In this document: one piece after another, positions 12,174 through 24,100 of the stretch | Layout of the letters: every line of letters begins with the position of its first letter | Position numbering within the stretch: position 1 is the stretch's first letter | Source: Corythoichthys intestinalis | Taxonomy: Eukaryota; Chordata; Actinopteri; Syngnathiformes; Syngnathidae | Length of the DNA stretch: 64,000 nucleotides | Reading direction: 5' to 3' | NCBI RefSeq assembly: GCF_030265065.1 | Contig: NC_080413.1 | Coordinates: forward strand, 1,803,001 to 1,867,000 | Notes under the pieces: generated by a model | The model's input: only the letters and a program-made list of their open reading frames with translations | What the model was told of the DNA's origin: nothing | Databases searched by the model: none | Program-made: the position numbers and the translations under genes

Positions 12174-15100
12174 ATGGACGAGGACGTTCTTTGGCAGCTC
12201 AGCGCAAACTTGAGCGAGGAGCCCGGCGGAGGACGCCTGCCCGCCACCTCCGAGGAGTGGACGGTGGACGCGGCGGTGCGCGGCGTCATGATCGTTTCGT
12301 ACTCGCTGATCGTGTTGGTGGGCGTGCTGGGCAACGGCGCGCTGGTGAAGATCTTGGTGAGCTCCGGCGCCGTGCGGAGCGTCCCCAACATTTTGATCAG
12401 CAGCCTGGCAGCGGGCGACCTCCTGCTGCTGGTCACCTGCGTGCCGCTGGACGCCTTTCGCTTCTTTTCCGAAGACTGGCTGCTAGGGGAGACGGTGTGC
12501 AAGCTTCTGCCCGCCGTGCAGCTCACCTCCGTCGGCGTCTCCGTCTTCACGCTCACCGCCCTCAGCGCCGACAGGTAAACGCACCGGGTTTGTGCCACGT
12601 ACCTCTCGTAGTGATGCTTTTTTTCCCCACTAGTAAATGGATAGGTTGTGAGAGTTCTTCGCCATATTCGTGTTGACCACGTGACAGCTACCCGCTCCTC
12701 CGATATCGGCCGGTTTGTCCGGGGGTAATTCTCCAGCTGCTTCCCCGGCAAACATGCTCTCCTTCCCGCAGCAGGGGAAGAGCTGTAACTTGCTCGCCGC
12801 CGGGCGGGTTGCCGATCGGCGAAGACAATCGACAACCCTGCCGCTGTGTGACATTATCTTGAGTAGTTTTGAGTAATTTTTCGCTTCGAAAGCTGAGATT
12901 AGACTTTGAAACATCACTCGGTTCGGGTAAGCATGTCGGCTAGCTCTCACGCCTCTTGGTTTGTTTTAGGGTTGGGAATCCCTGTCATGAAGCCGATTCA
13001 ATATGTATCTAGATACACAGGTTACGATTCGATTCAGAAACGATACATTTTTATGGCCGAGCGATTCGATACAGTTTAAGAACGATACGGTTCGATACAG
13101 AGTGAAAACGATACGATAGTAAACATTTGTTGTGTGTGTTCGTACAGTATTTTAAACATATAAAAAAGACCACATTTCTAATAGCAAAATTAAACAACAA
13201 AACTTCATACCAATGTTATGTTTTATTTTTTTACGGAAAATAAATTAAAGCTTACTATATGACCGTCATTTTGTTGGATGGGATTGATAATAAAACTCCA
13301 GTGACAGACAACAATAAGGTGCAGTTATTCAATTACTGTATTTCCTGGTGTTTTGAACACAAGAAGTAAGTAATTTAAGTGCAAACTTTGAACGTAAACA
13401 TCTTACAAACAAAAAATATTAATTATATGCAGCAGCTCTAGAAAAAAAGAATTAAACCTGCAACGTTATCATAAATAAATAATAAATTATGCTTTAACAC
13501 TGGTATAATTGGGGGAATAAAAATATGGCATTTTAGACAGGCAGGTCAATAATCATTACTTTAACCTTATACACAGCAAAGTCTTTACTAATGCCTGTGT
13601 TTCCACATTTTTTACTCCTCATCACTGTCCATATCTTTTTTGAAGGGCAGATTTTTTCTTGAGGAAGATCAACTAATCCACATGTTCATGTTTAAGAAGA
13701 CTGCGTTTCGTGGGGAAAAAAAATCTCCAGAGGGTCGTGCTGCCCTTTCCACCATTGTAGTGGGTTATTTTTCAGGTTTAAAAACTCACGATCTCTGTAC
13801 TGATCCACACTTCACACTACCTCTGTCCCACGCGAACAGATCTGGCTGCCTTCCTCACTTCAAAGTCCGACTTTTGTTTTCCTGGGTGCGTTGAAAATCA
13901 ATTGCTGCACGTCGCTGGCGTCGGTGCTCAAACGGTCAATTGTTTTAGTATGTTGCTTCGTTGCCACTACTAGTTTCGTTTTGGGCTGTGAAGAAAACGC
14001 TACGGAGCGTGCGTTATAGTGATTTTGTTTGCTCTCGCGTTGTTATGACACGCCCGTGACGATCGGAAAATGACGGCGACTAGTAGCGGTTCTTCTGAGG
14101 CAACCACGACCGTGAGTTGTGCTTGTCCATATTATATCATGCGTGCGGGCTCAATCTAAGTGCGCTGTGTGGTGAATGACACAAGCGCAGCATGTGAAGT
14201 AAAAGCTAAATTATTATCCCATTAAGCAATGCATTGAACTAGGCATTAGAATCCGATTTTTGTGCTCGCGATAGCCGAATTCTCTACTCTCTACTATCGG
14301 TTCATTGAATATTTCATGTGTAATTACAGTCGAATGGTAACTTTACTATCGATACAGCTGTATCTCTCACCTGTAAAACCGGATATCCGGTCGTATCGGT
14401 TTATCGTTCTCAAGCTTAGTTTGTTTACATTCTCCGAAGCCAGGGCAGGGAAATGACAAAAGCCCGACTAACTACGGTGGCATAAAATATCGTTCGGGAG
14501 GTGCGACAGCAAAGGTAAAGTCGACAGTTTTGACCATTATGGAGTCATTTTGCCATGTCGTTCTGAATAAATGCACTTTTTATTATTTGATATTCCATTT
14601 AGCACAAGACAGTTATTTGTCATGACCATACCATTTATTTAGCTATTGGGGAAAAATACTTGGATAAAAAGAATATCCTGTAAAAATATTGCCTCAAAAT
14701 CGTCTCAAAATATGATTCTAATTCACATAATAATGCTATTCAAGACTTTTTTTCTCCTGTGATACGCACTTCAAGCTTTGCTCGGGTTTTGATTCAGTGT
14801 CTTCTATTGAGTTTGAAGACTGTCGCCACAATCCCCTCGGCGAGGCAATTCATTGAGATTTCATTGCCAAGTGTCAATCATCCGGTCTCCCGGAAGAAAT
14901 GCTGACCTTTGTCGGCTTGAGATGTGATTGCCCGTTACGTGGTCGACGGGTGACGCGCGGAACCCGCCCGTAATTAACCATTAAGCCAATAATGGGCCCG
15001 AAGGCGGATGTCAGATGCCCTCCGAGCGGGAAGAGCAGAAAAAGACGCCGCGCGTAAAGTGATTCGTGGAATGACAGACACAAAATAATAGAGGCGCTCC

Positions 15101-18100
15101 TCCGCAGACTAGAGTTAAGGCCTTCCAGAAGGCTTTCGCCCTTTCTCTCACGTTTGACGATGACGAACGACACTTTACTGAGCTGTCACACTGGGATGAC
15201 ACAACCGCCGACGTGTCAAGAGTGCCACCGGCGGGCGTCAAGAGGTGTCAAGAACACATACTGGCTTCATTTAAGTGACTTGAGTCCAGGGGTCGCGTTA
15301 ACCAAATATTTTCCGTCGTTCACCGTTTTTTTTAAAACGGTGACAGAAAAAACTGAAGTCCATCTGTCATTTTGACAGGTTGCAATTCACACTCCAGACC
15401 ACAGGGTGGCGACTGAGCATATTAATTAGCTATTGTCTCTCTTGATGCATGACGTCGTTTGCCTTACTCTGAAAAATGTCAAGGCAACTGAGTGTCCGAA
15501 GTTTCTTCAGAAAACCCCAAAACGACGATGGTGTTGATAAAAGAGGTGAAAAAACAGGGACTGCACAAGCGGGCACGCAATTCAAGTCCATGCGCACCAG
15601 GAGGAAGGTGTAAGACTCCGTTCAGGCCACAGCAGGTGAACTGTTAATTTCATTGTTACATATGGTAGGCTACCTACCTACTAGGCATGTGCCGGTATGA
15701 GATTTTGACGGTACGATAACCGTGAGCAAAAATACCGCGGTTTCACGATATCACGGTATTGCAATTATAGCTACAAAATGTGTTATTTTGAGATGTATGG
15801 GTTAAAAAAATAACTTTTTTCCATTGAACAGGATTTTTTTTTTGTTTTTCAGAACATAGTTGCAAATTGGAACATGAATATATTGTTAAAATAAATACAT
15901 TATCAATAAAAAAACAACATTTTAAATAAAATTAAAATATAACTAATAGACTATACCCACAGCCACAGCTCAAGTTGCTTAAGATTAGAGCAAGAACAAA
16001 ATAATTTCTGTAAAAAAGTAAAAACACTTCTGAATAAAATTTTTTAAAAATGTATACTGCATGACTTTTTTTTTTTTTTTTTTTGAGGGTGGAAAATCTC
16101 AAGTGAAGTTTTGCCATTTTCAGCCACTGTGTCAAATCTGGTCATGCCTTTGTGTTAAAAAGAACAAAGAATTCATAAGTTAATAAGTTAGTTAAAAATG
16201 TACAAGTTAGTATAAGTTAGTTAAAAATGTAAAAGTTATAATGTAAATATTGTTGTGGAAAGGTTTCATCTAAAAAAAAAAACATTGGGAGTGAGACCTC
16301 TTCTTGAGCTAACAAACGTGGATTTGTGCTTAGGGCAAGATCATCTTTCGTCAATTAACGATCTTTGATGCTATGCCTTTTTCCCCCCTTCATTCAAGCA
16401 AATCAAGCTTGTTTTCTCACTCTGCGGCTGTAACACTCGACGAAGTTGCTCTTCCAGCTAAGCCTAGGCTAACATTCATCTTTGTAAGCTTTTAGTTCGT
16501 GCGTATATCGAATTTGAAAGGAAAATGTGTGTTTTGTTTTTAGCGAACTTTTCCATGGTGCTAATCTGTTGAAGCTACTCACGTCTCACACATGGCAAAA
16601 TACAATTGTACAACGTTTTAAATGTATTTATTTTGTATATTACACTTACCACGATTTGAGAGCTCAATAAATTGAAGAAAAGAACGACTTATGATTGGAG
16701 TATTTGTTTTTGGGTTTGCTTGCTGTTTAGCGTCACTTTCACACAGAAACAAACGGGAGGGGGTGAGCGCTGCCGTGCCACGCCACTTCTGGCTGCATTT
16801 TTGACACATGAAAAATGGCGAATACCGCACCGGTCTGACGGAAAATTTTAGTGGTTTTGAAACCGCAACGTTTTCACACCGCGGTAAACCGTGAAACCGG
16901 TAACCGGCGCATGCCTACTACCTACTGGGGCCACAGTCAGCTGTTTTTGTCACTGCGGAGAAAAAGTTACATATTCATCTGCTTGATGTGTGATGGCACG
17001 GTGTGGATTCTCTGTTAAGCTTGTTCGGACAGAATATTAATTTAAAATGAATGAAAACTAAATACTATTAAATATGTTGAAGCGGTATGCAATGTTAAGA
17101 GTCTTCTTGTTAGCTTGAATTGGTGTGTCCACCCCCCTGACGGGAACGCATATTTATAACGCTTTATTGAGCGTTTAGTTGATTGATTGTTTATTAATTT
17201 TATTATTGAGCGCCCACACGTCACTCGTACAGCTTTTTCTTATCAATCGATGGACATGGAAACGATTTTTTTGTACCGTGAATAGGCCTATATGTATTTT
17301 TTTTTTACTCTGCTTGAACTAATAAATGTCATACCTGTGCGATTGTCATTGACATATGGTCGTGAAAACCTGTAGACTAATATATTTCTGTTCAAAGATG
17401 GTTATGTGGCCCAGTCCACGATTTGTTACTAAAATAAAGTACTAGTATTTTGTCTAATTTATTTATTTAAAACTGATTTTACAGTCGTAAATCCATTACT
17501 GTAATGCGTCCATGAAAACATTTGATGTTTTCACCTCAATAAAGTGTTATAAATAAGCGTTCCCGTCAGGGGGGGACATTTCACGCGGGGCGGCTATTTT
17601 TCGGCACAACACCGGAACGCGCGCGGCTCTTAAGTGTCTCTGTCACGTGACTGTGTCGTAGCCGGTAACACGCTCGGCCAAATGGACACACAAGTACGGA
17701 AGGTGAATTATGCCAAACAAAGGGTCATTATCATCATTTTAAAAATTTAAGTGACGGGTAAAAATAGATTATGACCGGATTTTTATGACCCTGTCAGTCA
17801 AAATGACAGACAACGAAAAAGTCTAGCGTAACCTCTGCTTGAGTCATAGACTTCATAATACTTGACAGGACACGGGAAACAGGGTCGACTCGTAGGGGGG
17901 CCCGTGCGCGTTCATCACAGAGATCATCCTCTGGAACGTCTCCTGAACGTCAGTTCTGGAGCCGGCGACCTTGTAGGGGTTGACGACCGCCATGATGAGC
18001 CCGACGCTCTGCTTCTCGATCAAATAGGGCGCCAGCACCTTCTGGGTCAACTTGTAGCCTGCTTTGACGGACATGTAGTTCTCCCAGCTGGCCAGCGCCT

Positions 18101-21100
18101 TCAGCCTCAAGAAATCGGGCCGTCCTCAATTTAGGAGTGGGAACCTCTTGGTAGCTCACGATACGATACGATTTGCGATACAAAGCTCACGATAACGATC
18201 TGACGATATGGCGATACAACGATTATCGATACATTGGTCAGGAAATCATTGTGTGATATTTTACAAACAACTAATGAACAGAAAAAACAAGCTTCTGCTG
18301 TGAATTGGAATGAGTTTATCACTAGTAGACGTCCAATCCATTTGAATTGGGAGGGTGGCAGCGAATGAACATTCGTTCATTCGCTGCCAACCCTCCCACT
18401 TCAAACGGATTGAACGTCTATGGCCGTCAGTGGCAGCCAATGCCTGGCAATGAGGTCATTTTGGGCCATTTAAGGTCATTTACCTGTTGATTTTCAGTTA
18501 CTTCCTGTTGATTTTGGGGTATTTTATGGGTCCCTTCCTAATTATTTTGAGTTACAGAACAGGAAATGACATGAATCACCCAAATGAATAGGCAGTGACT
18601 CAAACTCAACAGGAAATGACCTGTAAATTGGACAGAATGACAGTGAATGCTCTGGTTTATAATGAACGAATGTTCCCAGTCTAAATGGATTGGGCGTCGT
18701 GCACCGTCAATGCAGCCTTAGAGTTAACTGAGACACCATTATGGTGAAAGATTTTGGTAGCAACTTGTTGGTTCCTTTTTATTTTTTTTTTTTAGGCATT
18801 GACACCTTTTTAAAACGATATCTCAATTCTTGGTAGGAGCATACCGATAACCTTATGGGATACAAAGTACCATTTCGATATTTTGTCACACCCCTAGTCC
18901 TCATCCTCTCAGGCGCCTACAAAACATGTTTTAGAAAGATAGGCATTTTCATTCATCCGTTTGATAAAGTGAATAATGCTGCGCACTTACTTCAGCCCCA
19001 GGACACCTGGGCAGCACCATACAGCCGTTGTTGTGGAAACTGCTGTAGATGTTCTTCCAAAGGTGCACGGGGTCAGAGTAGTCAAAAATCTGCTTGTTGC
19101 CGACGGTGTAGGACCATGATGAAAGTTATGAGATTAAAATGTTACATAAAATAAAACACATAAAAGCCGATTGGTGGTTTTTAATATGGATGCAGAAATG
19201 TCTAAAATAAAATTTAGAGATACAAAATCCATCATGGCCGCCGTAGCGAAACAAAGAGCTTTTTCCGTTGAACATTCTTGTGAATAAATGCTAAAATTCC
19301 TAAATTCTTTATAGATGTGGATGTAAAACAGTCTCAATTCTTGGTTAAAAGCAAAAAAAAAAAAAAAAAACGTGCAGGTAGCATTTATTTCGCGTAAATA
19401 TTGCGAACAATGAGGGTATTCAGTTACGAAAATTAGCTGCCTCCATGTGTAAACAAAGAAGAAAATCTCGTTAATAAACGCTTGAAACACTGAATTCTTT
19501 ATATATACGGGCGTAAAACAGTCTCGATTCTTGGTTAAAAGCAAAAAAACGGGCAGTTTGAATTTACTTAAATCTGTTGAAGAATGATGCTAGTCTATTA
19601 GCTTCGTTATAAGGGGGGTGCCACAATGGCTTTTTCCGTTCAAAATTCTTGTGAATAAATGCTTAAATCACTCAATTCTTTATAGATATGGACGTAAAAC
19701 AGTCTTCATTCTTGGTTCAAAGCAAAAACCGGGCAGTTGGCAGTTATTTTACATAAATTTGTCGAAGAATGATGCCAATGCCGTGGCGTCTTCCATTGAT
19801 TTTTTTCACCACGTTTTAAAATGCATGCATTGTACGAAAAATATGAATAATTACCTTGAATCCTTGAACAAATCACTCCCGAGACAATCCTTGTTGTTAG
19901 TATGCGGTCCAGATTTTGTACTTTTTGAATGTAATTCCGGCTTTGTGTTCAAAAGCATGTGTGAGAGTCGTTCCCACAGACTTCCACCGGCGGGGCACAG
20001 AGAATACCTAATGTCACCTGTCAAGTATTATATAGTCTATGCTTGAGTCTTTTTTAACCTACTTTTGATCCGCTTCTGTTTCAACTTTATATAAAGTTTT
20101 GAGTAGCTGTCGTTCATAGAGAAATAAAAATTCCACAGGGAGCGATCGGGATGAAAACGAATCCTTAGATCGATGTCACGTTACACAACAGTCATTCCGG
20201 CCTTACTGCTTTACACTCTGCACAATTTGATGCGGGTTTGCGCAGATGGGTTTCAATTTCTTCCGGCGGTAACGGCGTCATCCGGGAAGTCATTTCGTTA
20301 ATGAGCTCATCGAGTCCCCGTAAAGTTCCCCCGGGGGCCCGGAGCCCGAGAAGATCTCTCCCCGGTTGTCGAGGAAACCGAAACATCGTAAGGTGCGACC
20401 TTTGAGTCGGGAGTAAGCTAAGCGCCGTCACGCCAACGCCATGTTCCTCTATTATTCTGTGGGCCAAAGTAGAGAGAGGTCGCTCAAATGAACATGCAGG
20501 TGAGTGAACATTCTTGGCTTTGTACGTGTGCGTGGCAGGTACAAGGCCATCGTGAAGCCGATGGACATCCAGGCATCCGGCGCGCTGGCGCGGACGTGCG
20601 TGAAGGCCGCCGCCATCTGGCTGCTGTCCATCACGCTGGCCGTCCCCGAGGCCGTCTTCTCCCAGGTGGTCTCCATGCAGGTAACGCGCAGCCATTTGCG
20701 TTCCGTTTAGTCGTGGACTCCCTCTGTCTGTTTCTCCAGTTTGAAACTTGGGTCGGGTTGCGCACTCTCCTTCTGTTCTCAGGGTCAGAGAGGCGTGGAG
20801 AACGTGACTTTCCTCAACTGCGTGCCGTACCCTCTGTCCGACCAGACGCACCCCAAGGTCCACGCCGTCCTGCTCTTCCTGGTCTACTTCCTATTCCCGC
20901 TGGCCGTCATTTCGGTCTACTACTACCACATCGCGCGCACCCTCATGCGCAGTGCGCGCGACATGCCGGGCGAGCTCAGCGAGCACACCAAGAAACAGGT
21001 CAGACCGTATTGCGCAGTGCCACACGCACTATATTCAAAAGTTGATGACTCGCGGCCATCTATGCTGTAAATACAGTGGGGCAGTATTTAGTCAACCACC

Positions 21101-24100
21101 AATTGTGCAAGTTCTCCTACTTGAAAAGATTAGAGAGGCCTGTAGTTGTCAACGTGGGTAAACCTCAACCATGAGAGACAGAATGTGAAAAAAAAAACTG
21201 AAAATCACATTGTTTGATTTTTAAAGAATTTATTTCCAAATTACAGTGGAAAAATAAGTATTTGGTCACCTACAAAGAAGCAAGATTTCTCACTGTAAAA
21301 GAGTCTAACTTCTTCTAACGAGGTCTAACGAGGCTCCACTCGTTACCTGTATTAATGGCACCTGATTTAACTTTAAAAGACACCCGTCCACAACTTCAGT
21401 CAGTCACACTCCAAACTCCACTATGGCCAAGACGAAAGAGCAGTCAAAGGACACCAGAGACGAAATTGTAGACCTGCACCAGGCTGGGAAGACTGAATCT
21501 CCAATAGGTAAAACGTTTGGTGTAAAGAAATCAACTGTGGGAGCAATTATTAGAAAATGGAAGACATACAAGACATCTCCCTCGATCTGGGGGCTCCATG
21601 CAAGATCTCACCCAGTTGCGTCAAAATGATAACAAGAACGGTGAGCAAAAATCCCAGAACCACCTAGTGAATGACCACAGTTACAAAGGCTACTATCAAT
21701 AACACAATGCGCTGCCAGCGACTCAAATCCTGCACTGCTGGAAGTGTCCCCTGCTGAAGAAAGTACACGTCCAGGCCCGTCTGCGGTTCACTAGGGAGCA
21801 TTTGGATGTGTTACGTTTTGTGTTGGTTTCCTCCCAGTGTGACTTGTCCCTGTGATTGCCCATTGATTTCACCTGTTGTGCCTCCTAGTGTGTCCTCCAA
21901 TCTGCATCCTCCTGTGCTCACCTGTTCCTCGTTGTGTCGTTACCCCTCGTCTAAGCCTGAACGATTTATCGTTTAAACATCGCCATCGCGATGTGCGTGT
22001 GCGCAATAGTCCCATCGCAAGCACGTGCGATAGTTTTTCTTCTTTTTTTGATCCACATACGCCTCACTTTCTGGTCTGCGCACAGCCTCCTACCCTCCCT
22101 CTCCCAGCCTTTTGATCCTCTCAGCCACTGGCACAAAGATGGCTTTGATCTGGCCAAAGAAGCAGACTTCACACAGGCATCTGTCAATCATCGTTTAACT
22201 TGTTAAACAGTTGCAAGGAAGCCGCGCTGGAATGAATGTGTGTACTGTGGGGACGTTGGAGACATTTAAATGCCAGAAGTGATCATGAGGAGTTTGAAAT
22301 TTCTACATGTCACTTCAACGGTCACAGCTAAAGTAGATAAACAGAAGCATTTAATAAAGCCAAGCATTTCTCTGCTACAGTACTTTATTCTTGTTCAAAA
22401 ATGATTTGGTTGGACAGTTATGTTTAAAACATCATAATTATGACATTTGAAGGGCTTAAAAACCATTTATTTATATACATTTTTTAAATCACTTTGGGGG
22501 GAAAGTGAGAAAAAAACATGTCTTATATGTATCTCCAATGCTAAATCTCTATAAATACATTGGGCACAAAAATCACACAAAAAAAAAAAACAAACAAAAA
22601 AAGTGGGGGAGGTGCGCTACTTCGCGGTTTTTCACTTATCGCGGCGGGTCTGGTCCCCATTAACCGCGAAAAACAAGGGATTACTGTACACTGTGGTGAT
22701 GGTGAGTCATCTAGTCTTTCCAAACAGCTATTTAAGTCATCTTGTGAAAATTTCTTGAAAAAAATATATATAAATTTTTTTAATATCGCAATATAATATC
22801 GCAATATATCGCAAACCCCCAAAAAATCGCAGCAATAGTTTTTTCCAATATCGTTCAGGCCTACCCTCGTCTCTCTGTGTATATAAGCTCCCGGTTTCTT
22901 TTCACTCCTTGTTGCGTCATTGTCTATGTCAACGTCTCTTTCAAGTCCTGTCCAAGCCCTCGTGTACCAGTCCCTCCGTTTAAGTAAGTTTTGGTTTGAA
23001 CATTGCCTTTTTGATCCCCAGTCCTTTTGGTTGTACTTTGTGCTTTTGGTTAGTTGTTATTAAAACGTGTTTTGAGTTCACCGCCACCTGCCTTGCTGCT
23101 TTTTGTTTCCCTGCAATTGGGTCCACACCACCTGCCTGCCCGCGTTTTCCTTGACAGGATGATCCAGAAGAGGACTGGAAGAATGGTCAGATGAAACCAA
23201 AATAGAACCTTTTGGTAGAAACACAGGTTCTCGTTTGAAGGAGAAAGAATACTGAATTGCATCCGAAGAACACCATACCCACTGTGAAGCATGGGGGTGT
23301 AAATATCATGCTTTGGGGGCTGTTTTTCTGCAAAGGGACCAGGACGACTGATCTGTGTAAAGGAACGAATGAATGGGGCCATGTATCGAGAGATTTTGAG
23401 TGAAAATCTCCTTCCGTCAGCAAGGGCATTGAAGATGAGACGTGGCTGGGTCTTTCAGCATGACAATGATCCCAAACATACAGCAGGGGCAAAAAAGGAG
23501 TGGCTTCGTAAGAAGCATTTCAAGGTCCTGGAGTGGCCTAGCCAGTCTCCAGATCTCAACCCCATAGAAAATCTGTGGAGGGAGCTGAAAGTCAGTTGCC
23601 CAACGACAGCCCCAAAACATCATTGCTCTAGAGGAGATCTGCATGGAGGAATGGGCCAAAATACCAGCAACAGTGTGTGAAAAGCTTGTGAAGAGTTATA
23701 AAAAACGTTTGGCCTCCGTTATTGCCAACAAAGGGTACATAACAAAGTATTGAGATGAACTTTTGGTATTGACAAAATACTTATTTTCCACCATGATTTG
23801 CAAATAAATTCTTTAAAAATCAAACAATGTGATTTTCTGGGGTTTTTTTGTCCACATTGTGCCTCTCATGGTTGAGGTTTACCCATGTTGACAATCACAG
23901 GCCTTTCTAATATTTTCAAGTGGGAGAACTTGCACAATTAGTGGTTGACTAAATACTTATGTGCCCCACTGTATGCAATGTTGTTTTAACTTTAAAGGTC
24001 TGTCTTGACTGAACATCACACACTAAATGTAACTTGTAGCGTTAGCATAGCATTCGCCTTAGCATTATGCTAATGCTAACACTGAGCGTCCTCTTGAACT

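Larger units (their letters stand above)
17846..20040 (-). mobile_element. P-like (THAP9-type) DNA transposon with transposase remnants
   Basis: Ends are inverted copies, ATAGACTTCATAATACTTGA at left and ATAGACTATATAATACTTGA as complement at right. The flanks repeat GCTTGAGTC (17837-17845 and 20041-20049), a 7-9-bp duplication compatible with the 8 bp of P elements. On the minus strand two exon-like blocks (19089-18991 and about 18110-17871) resemble the GTP-binding/insertion part of P/THAP9-type transposases. The 19190-19760 stretch holds three monomers of a ~180-bp repeat. A hAT element lies inside at 18130-18896. A relative is at 30343-32036. Confidence 0.6.
21074..23971 (+). mobile_element. 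Tc1-like element, family A copy 1 (interrupted)
   Basis: Ends CAGTGGGGCAGTATTTAGTC and its inverse, within TA target sites (21072-21073, 23972-23973). Transposase remnants: N-terminal helix-turn-helix [20 protein letters not shown] from 21423, and the C-terminal part with [11 protein letters not shown] and [11 protein letters not shown] from 23369. The reading frame is shifted and is split by a solo LTR at 21809-23156. It lies in NMBR intron 3. Confidence 0.9.

Noticed and set aside
17871-19089. A host gene nested in NMBR intron 1
   Set aside because: The exons are enclosed by inverted ends and a target duplication and resemble P-type transposase, so a transposon origin is preferred; the exon phases do not fit together cleanly.
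20192-20863. 223-codon minus-strand frame opposite NMBR exons 2-3
   Set aside because: Shadow of the GC-rich coding exons on the plus strand.
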